Position numbers and translations under genes: made by a program. A stretch of DNA of 64,000 bases. It comes from Brevibacterium sp. CS2 (GTDB taxonomy: Bacteria; Actinomycetota; Actinomycetes; Actinomycetales; Brevibacteriaceae). The notes beneath the pieces were generated by a model. That model was not told where the DNA came from, did no database searches, and worked only from the letters and a program-made list of their open reading frames with translations. The number at the start of each line of letters is the position of its first letter. The stretch's first letter is position 1. Location: positions 1,302,001-1,366,000 of the forward strand of contig NZ_CP040020.1 of the NCBI RefSeq assembly GCF_005280295.1. Reading direction: 5' to 3'. Shown piece by piece: positions 45,151 to 53,559 of this stretch.

Positions 45151-45159
45151 GCGCCCCGG

Positions 45160-45165
45160 TAGAAT
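45160..45165 (+). promoter_or_regulatory. Candidate -10 box for a leaderless mshA transcript
   Basis: TAGAAT ends eight bases before the GTG at 45174; no ribosome-binding site lies between. Confidence 0.5.
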
Positions 45166-45173
45166 CGGATACC

Positions 45174-46433
45174 GTGCGCATCGCTGTCCTCTCCCTCCAC
45201 ACCTCGCCCGCCGCGCAGCCCGGTCAGGGCGACGCCGGGGGGATGAATGTCTACGTCCGGGCGACGGCCGCCGAACTCGCCCGCGCCGGGCACACGGTGG
45301 AGATCTTCACCGCCGACCCGCTCGCCCCGACCACCGGCACCGTCGAGCTCGCCCCCGGGGTGCGCCTCCACCAGCTCGACACCTCCGCCCGGGACAAGAC
45401 GGCGCTCGCCGACGACGTGCCCGCCCTCGCCGCCGCACTCGCCGCGCACCCCGCGTACGCCGGCTGCGAGCTGATCTGGGCGCACTACTGGATCTCCGCG
45501 CTCGCCGGGCTCGCACTCACCGAGCACCCCACCCCCGCGCCCACCCCCGGCCCGCGCCTCGTCGTGTCCTTCCACACGATCGCCGCGGTCAAGGACCGCG
45601 ACACCGGGGCGGCCCTCGAGCCCGCGCAGCGCCGGCACGCCGAGGAGCGGATCGCCGCCGGTGCGGACCTCCTCGTCGCGAACACGGAGGCGGAGGCCGC
45701 GGACATGGTCGACCTGCTCGGTGCGGACCCCGCCCGCGTCGTCACCGCGATGCCCGGCGTCGACCTCGCAACCTTCACCCCCGGGCCCCTGCACACCGCC
45801 CGCCGCGCCGTCGGGGAGCAGGACGCGGATCTGCTGCTCCTCTACGTCGGCCGGATGCAGCACGTCAAGGGCACGGACACCGCGGTCGAGGCGCTCGCCG
45901 CGCTGGCTCGGCTCGACCCCATGCTCGCCGCGCGCACCCGCCTCGTCATGCTCGGGGCCGCCTCCGGGGAGGGCACCGACCCCGCCGCGGTGAGCGCGCG
46001 CATCGACGCCGCCGGGCTGCACGGCCGGGTCGAGATCCTGCCGCCGGTGCCGGCCGCCGTGCTCGCCGACTGGTACCGGGCGGTCGACCTCGTGCTCGTG
46101 CCCTCGCGCAGCGAATCCTTCGGGTTCGCCGCCGCCGAGGCGCAGGCCTGCGGGGCACCCGTCGTCGCCTCAGCCGTGGGCGGCCTCACCCACGTCGTCG
46201 AGGCCGGCCGCACCGGCCTCCTCATCGCCGAGGACGACCCGCTGACCTGGGCCGAGGGGATCGAGGCCCTCTTGTGCGATCCCGCCGCGCGTGCTCGGAT
46301 GGGAGCAGCGGCCGCGCAGCGGGCCCGCGAGTTCGACTGGCGCACCTGTGCGGCGACCGTGCTCGCAGCGGTGCCGGCCGCGCCGGACGCCCTGCCCGGG
46401 ACCGCGGAGGCGAGAGGTGGAGGACCACGATGA
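45174..46433 (+). CDS. mshA: D-inositol-3-phosphate glycosyltransferase MshA
   Basis: A 419-residue GT4 glycosyltransferase that makes GlcNAc-Ins-P, the first step of mycothiol synthesis. MRIAVLSLHTSPAAQPGQGD, then AGGMNVYVRATAAELARAGH, is the MshA N-terminal signature; LYVGRMQHVKGTDTAVEAL starts the C-terminal Rossmann domain, and SRSESFGFAAAEAQACGAPV has the EX7E catalytic/donor region. GTG 45174 is chosen because it begins exactly at the conserved N-terminus. The order mshA-ybjN-gpmA-senX3-regX3 is that of M. tuberculosis Rv0486-Rv0491. Confidence 0.93.
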   Translation: MRIAVLSLHTSPAAQPGQGDAGGMNVYVRATAAELARAGHTVEIFTADPLAPTTGTVELAPGVRLHQLDTSARDKTALADDVPALAAALAAHPAYAGCELIWAHYWISALAGLALTEHPTPAPTPGPRLVVSFHTIAAVKDRDTGAALEPAQRRHAEERIAAGADLLVANTEAEAADMVDLLGADPARVVTAMPGVDLATFTPGPLHTARRAVGEQDADLLLLYVGRMQHVKGTDTAVEALAALARLDPMLAARTRLVMLGAASGEGTDPAAVSARIDAAGLHGRVEILPPVPAAVLADWYRAVDLVLVPSRSESFGFAAAEAQACGAPVVASAVGGLTHVVEAGRTGLLIAEDDPLTWAEGIEALLCDPAARARMGAAAAQRAREFDWRTCAATVLAAVPAAPDALPGTAEARGGGPR

Positions 46434-47005
46434 ATGACTCGACGGACAACGGCACGACGGACGGGACCGCGGCGGGCGGCACGCGGATGCTCTCCCCGGA
46501 GGACGCGAGCGAGCTCGCGCTCGCCTGGGCACGGGAGCAGGACCTTGAGGCCGACCGGCTGGGGGAGGCGCACGTCGCCGTCACCCTGCCCGGCGAACGG
46601 AAGCTCAAGACCACGGTGTCGATCCGGTGCTCGCCGCGCTCGGTCGACCTCCAGGCCTTCGTCATCCGCCACCCGGACGAGAACCGGGAGAGGTTCCAAG
46701 CCTGGCTGCTCCACAAGAACTCGAAGCTCCGCGGGCTGGCGTTCTCCACCGACCCCCTGGGCGACGTCTACCTCGACGCCTCGCTGCCGCGCGAGGCGTG
46801 GAACACCGAGGTCGTCGACTCGCTCATGGGCCGCTTCCTCACCGCCGCCGACGAATCCTTCAACGACCTGCTCGTGCTCGGCTTCCTCACCTCGATGAAG
46901 CGCGAATGGGCCTGGCGGATCGCACGCGGGGAGTCGACCCGCAACCTCGCGGCCTTCGAGCCCCTGCTCTCCGGTGACGACAACGAGTTCCTCGGCCGGT
47001 ACTGA
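46430..47005 (+). CDS. YbjN domain protein
   Basis: A 191-residue protein with the YbjN/type III secretion chaperone-like fold: TTVSIRCSPRSVDLQAFVIRHPDEN, WLLHKNSKLRGLAFSTDPLGDVYL and LGRFLTAADESFN-like helix. Mycobacterial Rv0487 occupies the same place between mshA and gpm. Function unknown. Its ATG overlaps the mshA stop (ATGA) and GTGGAGG lies just before it, so it is co-translated with mshA. Confidence 0.87.
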   Translation: MNDSTDNGTTDGTAAGGTRMLSPEDASELALAWAREQDLEADRLGEAHVAVTLPGERKLKTTVSIRCSPRSVDLQAFVIRHPDENRERFQAWLLHKNSKLRGLAFSTDPLGDVYLDASLPREAWNTEVVDSLMGRFLTAADESFNDLLVLGFLTSMKREWAWRIARGESTRNLAAFEPLLSGDDNEFLGRY

Positions 47006-47092
47006 ACGCCCCCGGGCCCCGGCTTCGGGATGCTCGGGCCCGAACCCCGGAACCGCGTGCGCCCGGCCGCGCACCCGTGGAAGAATGCAGCC

Positions 47093-47836
47093 ATGACGTA
47101 CAACCTCGTGCTCCTGCGCCACGGCGAGAGCGAATGGAACCAGAAGAACCTGTTCACCGGCTGGGTCGACGTGCCGCTCACCGACAAGGGCCGCACCGAG
47201 GCCGCCCGCGCCGGCGAGCTGCTCATCGCCCACGAGCTGCTGCCCGACGTGCTCCACACCTCGCGCCTCAAGCGGGCGATCCTCACCGCGAACCTCGCGC
47301 TCGAGGCCGCCGATCGCTCGTGGATCGACGCCAAGCGCACCTGGCGGCTCAACGAGCGCCACTACGGCGCGCTCCAGGGCAAGAACAAGAAGGAGATCCG
47401 CGAGGAGTTCGGCGAGGAGCAGTTCATGACCTGGCGCCGGTCCTTCGACACCCCGCCGCCGGTGCTCGACGACTCCTCCGAGTGGTCGCAGGTCGGGGAT
47501 CCGCGGTATGCGAACCTCGCCGATGCGATCCCGCGCACCGAGTGCCTCGCCGACGTCATCGTCCGCATGCTCCCGTACTGGTACGACGGGATCGTGCCCG
47601 ATCTGCAGCTCGGACGCACCGTGCTCGTCACCGCGCACGGCAATTCGCTGCGTGCTCTCGTCAAGCACCTCGACGGGATCTCCGACGCCGACATCCCGGG
47701 GCTCAACATCCCCACCGGCATCCCGTTGCACTACCAGCTCGACGAGAACCTCACCCCGCTCAACCCGGGCGGCACCTACCTCGACCCGGCGGCCGCCGAG
47801 GCCGCGATCGGGCAGGTCGCCGGCCAGGGGCGCTGA
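47093..47836 (+). CDS. gpmA: 2,3-bisphosphoglycerate-dependent phosphoglycerate mutase
   Basis: A 247-residue glycolytic enzyme interconverting 3- and 2-phosphoglycerate. [12 protein letters not shown] has the phosphorylated histidine (H10); [31 protein letters not shown] and [21 protein letters not shown] carry the other active-site residues, including the second histidine. The ATG at 47093 begins the family sequence; AAGAAT six bases earlier may be a -10 box for a leaderless transcript. The stop is 41 bp from a LysR remnant on the other strand. Confidence 0.95.
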   Translation: MTYNLVLLRHGESEWNQKNLFTGWVDVPLTDKGRTEAARAGELLIAHELLPDVLHTSRLKRAILTANLALEAADRSWIDAKRTWRLNERHYGALQGKNKKEIREEFGEEQFMTWRRSFDTPPPVLDDSSEWSQVGDPRYANLADAIPRTECLADVIVRMLPYWYDGIVPDLQLGRTVLVTAHGNSLRALVKHLDGISDADIPGLNIPTGIPLHYQLDENLTPLNPGGTYLDPAAAEAAIGQVAGQGR

Positions 47837-47877
47837 GCCCGGCGCACCTCATCGGACCCGATGGTCCGCCCGCTCCT

Positions 47878-48360
47878 TCAGAGCGCGCGGACCCCGGGTC
47901 CGAGGTGTTCCACGACTTCGCCGAGCACCGTGCGCAGCGCCCCGATCGCCGGGGCCCGGTCCATCGAGGCGCGCCACACCAGCCGGATCGTCCGCGCGAT
48001 CGTCGAGTCGGCGAGCTCGACGGCGACGAGGCCCGGGCCGAGCTCGGGGCGCCCCACCCGGGGCACGAGCGCGAGCGCCCCGGCGTGGGTGACGAACGCG
48101 AGCTGCGTGTCGTACTCGAGCGCCCAGTGCTCGATCCGCGGCTGCACGTCGGAGCCGGCGAACAGGCTCAGCAGCCAGCGGTGGCAGATCGCATTGCGCG
48201 GGGCCGAGGTCCACGTCTCCGCCCGGACGTCGGCGAGCGTCACCCGGGCGCGTCCGGCGAGCCGGTGGCCGCGGTGCATCCTGCTCGGCGTCGCGGTCAC
48301 CTCGGGCGTGCTCCGGTTCCGCCGGCGGAGGCGGGACCGGGGCGGCGGCGCGAGCGGCAC
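47878..48360 (-). pseudogene. LysR-type regulator remnant (effector-domain C-terminal half)
   Basis: About 135 residues, from MHRGHRLAGRARVTLADV to the end, match the second half of a LysR effector-binding domain: RWLLSLFAGSDVQPRIEHWALEY, FVTHAGALALVPRVGRPEL and RTIRLVWRASMDRAPAIGALRTVL. The N-terminal HTH and the first effector lobe are absent; upstream DNA to phoU shows no coding continuation. No convincing start or ribosome-binding site exists. This is a truncated relic, so the original target gene may also be gone. Confidence 0.65.
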
Positions 48361-48396
48361 CGAGAAGGATGCACCAGACGGCCCCCGGGAACGACG

Positions 48397-48428
48397 CCGG
48401 CGGCCCCTCCCTGGGGAGGAGCCGCCGG
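48397..48428 (-). terminator. Strong GC hairpin downstream of phoU
   Basis: CCGGCGGCCCCTCCC pairs with GGGGAGGAGCCGCCGG with one mismatch and a tiny loop. It is 66 bp past the phoU stop on the minus strand and before the LysR remnant. No U-run follows. Confidence 0.65.
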
Positions 48429-48493
48429 GGCGACGGGATCCTTGCGGCGCTCAGGCCTGAGCGGTGCCGGCCCGAGTGCCGCAGGCGCGGTGA

Positions 48494-49189
48494 TCAGTGA
48501 CGCGGTTCGGTGCGCTGCTCCGCCGCGTCGTTGGCGGAGAGCTCCGGCTCCCAGCTGCCGGTGAGCAGGTACTCGACGCGCTGCGAGACGTTGACGCACT
48601 GGTCGCCGAACCGCTCGTAGTAGCGCGACAGCAGGGTGACGTCGGCGATCTGCGAGGGCGTGATCTCCGAGGAGTCGAGTTCGGAGATCATGCTGAACAC
48701 CCGCAGGTGCTGCTCGTCGAGCTCCTCGTCGATCGCGGTGATCGTCGGCACCGAGTCGAGACCCGGGTTGTCGAGCAGCTGCTGGAGGGCGTGGCCGATC
48801 CGGGCCGCCGAGCGCCCCATCAGGACGAAGGTGTCGGCGAAGGCCGCGGGCACCGCGGGCTGGGGGTGGCGGATCCGCACGAGCGAGGCGATGTGACGGG
48901 CGAGGTCGCCCATCCGCTCGATCGCGACGCTCATCTTGAGCGCGGAGATCACGACGCGCAGGTCGTGGGCGACCGGTGCCTGCAGGGCGAGGATCTGCGC
49001 CGCCTGCTGGTCGACGTGACGCTGGAGGTTGTCGATCGCGGCATCGCCGTCGATCACCGCCTCGGCAAGATCGAGATCATTGGTCTCGAGGGCGCGGGAG
49101 GCCTTCTCGACCGCGTCGGCCGCCTTGGTCGTCATGGTGACGAGATCGTCGGCGAGAGCATTGAGCTCGTTCTTGAAGACTTCGCGCAT
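48494..49189 (-). CDS. phoU: Phosphate signalling complex protein PhoU
   Basis: A 231-residue all-helical protein of two PhoU repeats. It begins MREVFKNELNALADDLVTM; metal-binding acidic motifs appear in VAIERMGDLARHI (repeat 1) and SRYYERFGDQCVNV (repeat 2), the ExxxD pattern of PhoU. It links Pst activity to SenX3 and represses the Pho response when phosphate is plentiful. ATG 49189 follows AAAGGAAG. It is divergent from senX3, with a candidate PHO box in between, as phoU and phoRP are in Streptomyces. Confidence 0.94.
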   Translation of the reverse strand: MREVFKNELNALADDLVTMTTKAADAVEKASRALETNDLDLAEAVIDGDAAIDNLQRHVDQQAAQILALQAPVAHDLRVVISALKMSVAIERMGDLARHIASLVRIRHPQPAVPAAFADTFVLMGRSAARIGHALQQLLDNPGLDSVPTITAIDEELDEQHLRVFSMISELDSSEITPSQIADVTLLSRYYERFGDQCVNVSQRVEYLLTGSWEPELSANDAAEQRTEPRH

Positions 49190-49299
49190 GGTGACGCTTC
49201 CTTTCGCAGGGTGCTGCGAACGTGAACGCGGCGTTCGCAGGAATGATTCCGGGCCGACGGCGGGTGTGCGGATCTCCGGCAGTGTCCCACGGTCCCAGG

Positions 49300-49332
49300 G
49301 CGGCGTGAACCGATCCTGGCCCGGAGGTGAAC
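49300..49332 (-). promoter_or_regulatory. Candidate PHO box between phoU and senX3
   Basis: On the minus strand GTTCACCTCCG and GTTCACGCCGC occur exactly 22 bp apart, two unit lengths, with an unmatched 11-mer between. It faces phoU, 111 bp before its start. Weaker than the pstS box but in a position where PHO boxes occur in relatives. Confidence 0.5.
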
Positions 49333-49391
49333 ATCTGTCCATATGTTACTCCGGGCCGCAGCGGCCCGGACGCCGCCGTCCGTCCAGCGAC

Positions 49392-49397
49392 TAGGCT
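49392..49397 (+). promoter_or_regulatory. Candidate -10 box for a leaderless senX3 transcript
   Basis: TAGGCT ends six bases before the GTG at 49404; no ribosome-binding site lies between. Confidence 0.45.
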
Positions 49398-49403
49398 GGA
49401 CAT

Positions 49404-50687
49404 GTGGATCTTCTGGTCGTCGCCGTCCTCACGGGCATCATCGGGCTGGGTCTCGGCATCGCCGGGATCCTCGCGTTCCGGTTCTCGGAGCGCAGCCGCA
49501 GCCCGATCGACCTCCACTCCGAGAGCGAGCTCCCCGACGGGATCGCCGAGGTGCTCGCCGTCCTGCCGAGCGCCGCGATCGTCATCGATGCCGGCGACGA
49601 CGTCGTCAAGGCGTCACCGGCGGCCTACACCTACGGCCTCGTCCGCGGCCACGAGCTCGCTTCCCCGGAACTCCTCGCGGTCGTGCGCCGGGCGCGCATG
49701 CGCGGGCTCATCGAGGAGCTCGACTTCGAGCAGCAGCGCAGCTCGAACGCCCGCGTCGCCCGCCACCTCCACGCCCGGGTAGCACCCCTGGGCACGGCGT
49801 TCGTCCTCGTCCTGTGCGACGACCAGACCGAGGCGCGCCGCCTCGATGCGGTGCGCCGGGACTTCGTGGCGAACGTGTCGCACGAGCTCAAGACCCCGAT
49901 CGGGGCGATCACCCTGCTCGCCGAGGCGGTCACCGACTTCGCCGATGACCCCGAGGCGGTGGGCCGGTTCGGCTCCCGCATGCAGCGCGAGTCGAAGCGG
50001 CTCGCCCAGCTCGTGCAGGAGATCATCGACCTCTCCCGGGTGCAGGACCACGAGACGCCGGCGGCCACCGAGCTCATCCCGATCGGCCGGGTGATCGAGG
50101 ACGCCGTCGACCGCGCGACCACCCGGGCGGACGCGAAGAGCATCACGCTCCAGGTGGTGAGCGGCGGGGAGTGGTACGTCGAGGGCAACTTCGAGCTCCT
50201 CGTCAATGCGGTGCGCAATCTCGTCGACAACGCCATCAGCTACTCGAACGAGCGCACCCAGGTGGGGATCGGTGCGAAGCTCGACGACGGCCGGATCGCG
50301 ATCGCGGTGACCGACCAGGGGATCGGGCTGAGCACCGAGGACACGGAGCGGGTGTTCGAGCGCTTCTACCGCGTGGATCCCGCGCGCTCCCGGGTGACCG
50401 GCGGGACCGGGCTCGGGCTGAGCATCGTCAAGCACATCGTCGCCACCCACGGCGGCGAGATCCGGGTGTGGAGCAAGCTCGGCCAGGGCTCGACCTTCAC
50501 CATCCTCCTGCCGATCGCCGGCGGCGACGACGGACGCGCTCTCGAGCAGGCGGCCGAGCAGGGTATTTTGATCAGTACCGGACCGGACCACGAACCCGGG
50601 CCGGACCACGAGGCGGGACAGGACGCGGCCCCAGTGGCCGCGGATGCGCCCGTGGACACCACCGAGCAAAGGAAACAGACGACGTGA
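49404..50687 (+). CDS. senX3: Sensor histidine kinase SenX3 (PhoR-like)
   Basis: A 427-residue kinase sensing phosphate status with PhoU/Pst. One N-terminal membrane helix (LLVVAVLTGIIGLGLGIAGI), then a PAS-like domain (about 45-140), then FVANVSHELKTPIGA with the phosphorylated His160. The ATPase domain has NLVDNAISYS (N box), DQGIGL (G1), FERFYRVD (F box) and GGTGLGLSIVKHI (G2). Mycobacterial SenX3 has two helices, so this form is shorter at the N-terminus; the last 50 residues are Asp/Glu/Pro-rich. It overlaps regX3 by four bases. Confidence 0.94.
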   Translation: MDLLVVAVLTGIIGLGLGIAGILAFRFSERSRSPIDLHSESELPDGIAEVLAVLPSAAIVIDAGDDVVKASPAAYTYGLVRGHELASPELLAVVRRARMRGLIEELDFEQQRSSNARVARHLHARVAPLGTAFVLVLCDDQTEARRLDAVRRDFVANVSHELKTPIGAITLLAEAVTDFADDPEAVGRFGSRMQRESKRLAQLVQEIIDLSRVQDHETPAATELIPIGRVIEDAVDRATTRADAKSITLQVVSGGEWYVEGNFELLVNAVRNLVDNAISYSNERTQVGIGAKLDDGRIAIAVTDQGIGLSTEDTERVFERFYRVDPARSRVTGGTGLGLSIVKHIVATHGGEIRVWSKLGQGSTFTILLPIAGGDDGRALEQAAEQGILISTGPDHEPGPDHEAGQDAAPVAADAPVDTTEQRKQTT

Positions 50688-51364
50688 CACGCATTCTGCT
50701 CGTCGAGGACGAGGACTCGTTCTCCGACCCGCTGTCGTACCTCCTCGGGAAGGAGGGCTACGAGGTGGTCGTCGCCGAGGACGGTCTGCAGGCGCTCGCC
50801 GAGTTCGACCGCAACGGCGCCGATCTGGTGCTGCTCGACCTCATGCTCCCCGGGGCCTCCGGCACCGAGGTGTGTCGCACCCTGCGGGCGAAGTCGAACG
50901 TCCCCATCATCATGCTCACCGCCAAGGACTCCGAGATCGACAAGGTCGTGGGGCTCGAGCTCGGGGCCGACGACTACGTCACCAAGCCGTACTCCTCGCG
51001 TGAGCTGCTCGCCCGGATCCGTGCGGTGCTGCGCCGCAATGCGGAGCCCGACGCGCTCGTCGACTCCGTGCTCGAGGCCGGCGGGGTGCGGATCGACGTC
51101 GACCGCCACGTCGCATCGGTGCGCGGCACGGAGCTGTCCCTGCCGCTCAAGGAGTTCGAGCTGCTCGAGATGCTCGTCCGCAACGCCGGGCGCGTGATGA
51201 CCCGCGGCCAGCTCATCGACCGGATCTGGGGTCAGGACTACGTGGGGGACACGAAGACCCTCGATGTCCACATCAAGCGGCTGCGCGCCAAGGTCGAGGT
51301 CGCGCCCTCGGATCCCAAGCTGCTCGTCACCGTGCGGGGGCTCGGCTACAAGTTCGAAGCCTAG
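50684..51364 (+). CDS. regX3: Response regulator RegX3 (PhoP-like)
   Basis: A 226-residue OmpR-type regulator. The receiver has the acidic pair in LVEDED, phosphorylated Asp52 in LLDLMLPG, the switch threonine in MLTAKD and the lysine in YVTKPYS. The winged helix has LKEFELLEMLVRNAGRVMTR and TLDVHIKRLRAKVE. It activates pst and other genes at PHO boxes under phosphate starvation. GTG 50684 overlaps the senX3 TGA (GTGA) and follows AAAGGAAA. The box before pstS is a likely target. Confidence 0.95.
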   Translation: MTRILLVEDEDSFSDPLSYLLGKEGYEVVVAEDGLQALAEFDRNGADLVLLDLMLPGASGTEVCRTLRAKSNVPIIMLTAKDSEIDKVVGLELGADDYVTKPYSSRELLARIRAVLRRNAEPDALVDSVLEAGGVRIDVDRHVASVRGTELSLPLKEFELLEMLVRNAGRVMTRGQLIDRIWGQDYVGDTKTLDVHIKRLRAKVEVAPSDPKLLVTVRGLGYKFEA

Positions 51365-51381
51365 GAGCACACGGAGCGCAG

Positions 51382-51412
51382 AAGGCGGGCACCCGGTTGG
51401 GGGGCCCGCCTT
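51382..51412. terminator. Terminator between regX3 and the convergent lipoprotein gene
   Basis: AAGGCGGGC pairs perfectly with GCCCGCCTT over a 13-base loop, 18 bp past the regX3 stop. The A and T ends give short A/U tails on both strands, so it can work in both directions. Confidence 0.75.
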
Positions 51413-51462
51413 GCTGATGCTGGGTGGAGCGCCGGGCCGTGGGCCCGCGTCCGGGAGGTGCG

Positions 51463-52026
51463 TCAGGGTGCCTGGGTCTCTCCGGCGCCCTGCTCCTCGG
51501 CGGCGGTCTCCTCGCCGGTGGGCTCCGCGGCCGGATCGCTGCTCGCACCGCCGGTGGGCGCGAGGTCCTGGTACTCGGGCAGGTCGGTGCCGACGACCTG
51601 CGTGCGGACAGTCTCGCTCTGGCCGTTGACGCTGACCTCGACGTCGACGAGCGAGCCGGGCTTGCCGCCGAATCCGGTCACGGTGATGGGCTCGGACTCG
51701 GATTCCGGGTTCGCGGGGTTCTGGACGAGCGTCTCGCCGGCCGGAACGCTCTCGCTGACGTCGGTGTCGCCGACCGAGATCTCGACCTGGGCGTCCTCGG
51801 TCGAGTTGTTGATGACGGTGAAGAACAGGTTCGCCTGCTCCTCGTCCTCCGCCACGAGCATGAGACCGCGGACCGCGACGTCCTCGATGTCCGTCCAGGC
51901 GCCGTCGCCGCCGTTGTACCGGTACTCATGGGTCTGCTGGGCCGAGAGCAGGGCAGCGCAGCCGCTGACGGGGATGACGAGCGCCGCGGCAGCGGCGGCC
52001 AGGGCGACACGGGTAAGCCGTTTCAC
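51463..52026 (-). CDS. Lipoprotein, LpqE-like position
   Basis: A 187-residue secreted lipoprotein: MKRLTRVALAAAAAALVIPV, then lipobox VSGC (Cys23). The mature part has an Ig-like beta pattern (ANLFFTVINNSTEDAQVEISV; LVDVEVSVNGQ) and an acidic, Ala/Glu/Thr-rich C-terminus. In mycobacteria the lipoprotein gene lpqE is next to carD, so this is probably its counterpart, though the sequence match was not tested. A PHO-like box 170 bp upstream faces this gene. Confidence 0.75.
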   Translation of the reverse strand: MKRLTRVALAAAAAALVIPVSGCAALLSAQQTHEYRYNGGDGAWTDIEDVAVRGLMLVAEDEEQANLFFTVINNSTEDAQVEISVGDTDVSESVPAGETLVQNPANPESESEPITVTGFGGKPGSLVDVEVSVNGQSETVRTQVVGTDLPEYQDLAPTGGASSDPAAEPTGEETAAEEQGAGETQAP

Positions 52027-52194
52027 GGTTCAAGCTCCTTGAAGTGGCACAACAGAATCATTCTGTATAGTACCCGGTTTTCGATCCCCTGTAGAACGGC
52101 GTCCGGCGGAGCGCGGCTGGACGCCGTACGGCACCCGGGCGGTCGCCGGGGCGTGACTCCGCTACTGCCGTTCAGACCCGCTCCGGACCTCTCA

Positions 52195-52216
52195 CCAGGG
52201 TGAACACCAGGTGAAA
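52195..52216 (-). promoter_or_regulatory. Candidate PHO box upstream of the lipoprotein gene and carD
   Basis: Two adjoining 11-bp units on the minus strand, TTTCACCTGGT then GTTCACCCTGG, fit the GTTCACC-type unit. The box faces the lipoprotein gene at 52026 and lies about 95 bp before carD on the other strand. The gap 52027-52309 holds nothing else recognised, apart from the carD leader with an AT-rich GGTAAACT that may be its -10 region. Confidence 0.5.
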
Positions 52217-52309
52217 TCCGGACCCTACCACACGTGGAGGGAATTCTCGGCGATCTCTGTGGTGTATGTCATGGTAAACTGGAGGTCCGCGAAAGGGGTA
52301 CAGGAAAAT

Positions 52310-52792
52310 ATGAGTTTTCAGGTCGGCGATACCGTTGTCTATCCTCACCACGGAGCAGCGACGGTCCAGGAAATCAAGACTCGCGCCATCAAGGGAGTGG
52401 AGAAGCTCTACCTCAAGCTGCAGGTCTCGCACGGGGATCTGACCATCGAGGTCCCGGCCGAGAACTGCGACCTGGTGGGTGTCAGGGACGTCGTCGGCGA
52501 AGAGGGCCTCGAGAAGGTTTTCAACGTGCTCCGTGCGGAGATCTCCGAGGAGCCCACGAACTGGTCCCGCCGCTACAAGGCGAATCTCGAGAAGTTCCAG
52601 TCCGGTGATGTCATCAAGGTCGCCGAGGTCGTCCGCGACCTGTGGCGCCGCGAGCAGGACCGCGGGCTCTCCACCGGGGAGAAGCGGATGCTCGCCAAGG
52701 CCCGCCAGGTGCTCGTCTCCGAGCTCGCGCTGGCGGAGAAGAAGGAAGAGGTCGAGGCCGAAGCCCTCCTGGACGAGGTCCTCGCGTCCTGA
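52310..52792 (+). CDS. carD: RNA polymerase-binding transcription factor CarD
   Basis: A 160-residue global regulator that stabilises open complexes, notably at rRNA promoters. The N-terminal RNAP-interaction domain reads [20 protein letters not shown]; the C-terminal helical DNA-binding part contains [17 protein letters not shown] and [19 protein letters not shown], both canonical. ATG 52310 with AGGAAA four bases before it gives the normal length; the longer open frame to 52211 is rejected. It is the first gene of carD-ispD-ispF. Confidence 0.96.
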   Translation: MSFQVGDTVVYPHHGAATVQEIKTRAIKGVEKLYLKLQVSHGDLTIEVPAENCDLVGVRDVVGEEGLEKVFNVLRAEISEEPTNWSRRYKANLEKFQSGDVIKVAEVVRDLWRREQDRGLSTGEKRMLAKARQVLVSELALAEKKEEVEAEALLDEVLAS

Positions 52793-53559
52793 GCACCTGC
52801 GTCATCATCCCGGCCGCAGGGTCGGGGACCCGGCTCGGCAGCGATCGCCCCAAGGCCTTCGTCGCTCTCGCCGGACGGACGCTCCTCGAGCACTGCGTGC
52901 TCGGCACACTCGCCTCGGGCGCGGCCACGGACATCGTGGTCGCCGTGCCCGAGGCGCTCGTGCGTCCGGCCCAGGACATGCTCGATGCCCTGCTCGCCGG
53001 TGACGGCGCTGCTCCCGGTGCGCACGGCGTCCGGGTGCGCGTCGTCGCCGGGGGAGCGGACCGGATCGATTCCGTCGCACGCGCGCTCGACGCCGCCGGC
53101 GACCCCGAGCTCGTGCTCGTCCACGATGCCGCGCGCTGCCTCACCCCGCCCGAGGTGTTCGTCCGGGTCGCCGCGGCGCTCCACTCGGGGGCCCGCGCCG
53201 TCGTGCCCGTGCTCCCGATGACCGACACCGTCAAGCGCGCGGCGGACACCGCGCCCGGGGCTCCGGCCGGCACCCGCGAGCGGCTGCTCAGCGACCTCGA
53301 CCGAGGCGCGCTGCGCCGGGTGCAGACCCCGCAGGGCTTCGCCGCCTCGGTCCTCCGCGAGGCGCACCGGCTGCAGCGCACGGACCCGCTCCCGGCCGCG
53401 ACCGACGACGCGCAGCTCGTCGAACGGCTCGGGTACGGCGTCGAGGCCGTCGCCGGCGACGAGCGTGCGCTGAAGATCACCCACCCGATCGATCTGCGGA
53501 TCGCCGGCCTGCACCTCGCCGACGGTGCCGGGATCCGCTCGGAACAGGACCCCTCATGA
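52789..53559 (+). CDS. ispD: 2-C-methyl-D-erythritol 4-phosphate cytidylyltransferase IspD; CTG start
   Basis: A 256-residue enzyme of the non-mevalonate isoprenoid pathway (CTP + MEP to CDP-ME). [20 protein letters not shown] is the nucleotide-binding N-terminus; [16 protein letters not shown] binds the metal, and RRVQTPQGF and [11 protein letters not shown] complete the family pattern. No ATG, GTG or TTG lies in frame between 52642 and the domain, and the conserved N-terminus follows CTG at 52789, which overlaps the carD stop as CTGA. A CTG start coupled to carD is the best reading. The stop overlaps ispF by four bases. Confidence 0.9.
   Translation: MSTCVIIPAAGSGTRLGSDRPKAFVALAGRTLLEHCVLGTLASGAATDIVVAVPEALVRPAQDMLDALLAGDGAAPGAHGVRVRVVAGGADRIDSVARALDAAGDPELVLVHDAARCLTPPEVFVRVAAALHSGARAVVPVLPMTDTVKRAADTAPGAPAGTRERLLSDLDRGALRRVQTPQGFAASVLREAHRLQRTDPLPAATDDAQLVERLGYGVEAVAGDERALKITHPIDLRIAGLHLADGAGIRSEQDPS

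Noticed and set aside
48451..48462. Palindrome CTCAGGCCTGAG after phoU as an operator
   Set aside because: A single 12-bp palindrome with no second copy or nearby promoter. It probably adds to the terminator region.
52211..52309. Longer CarD starting at 52211
   Set aside because: CarD is regularly about 160 residues, beginning [16 protein letters not shown], and AGGAAA precedes ATG 52310.
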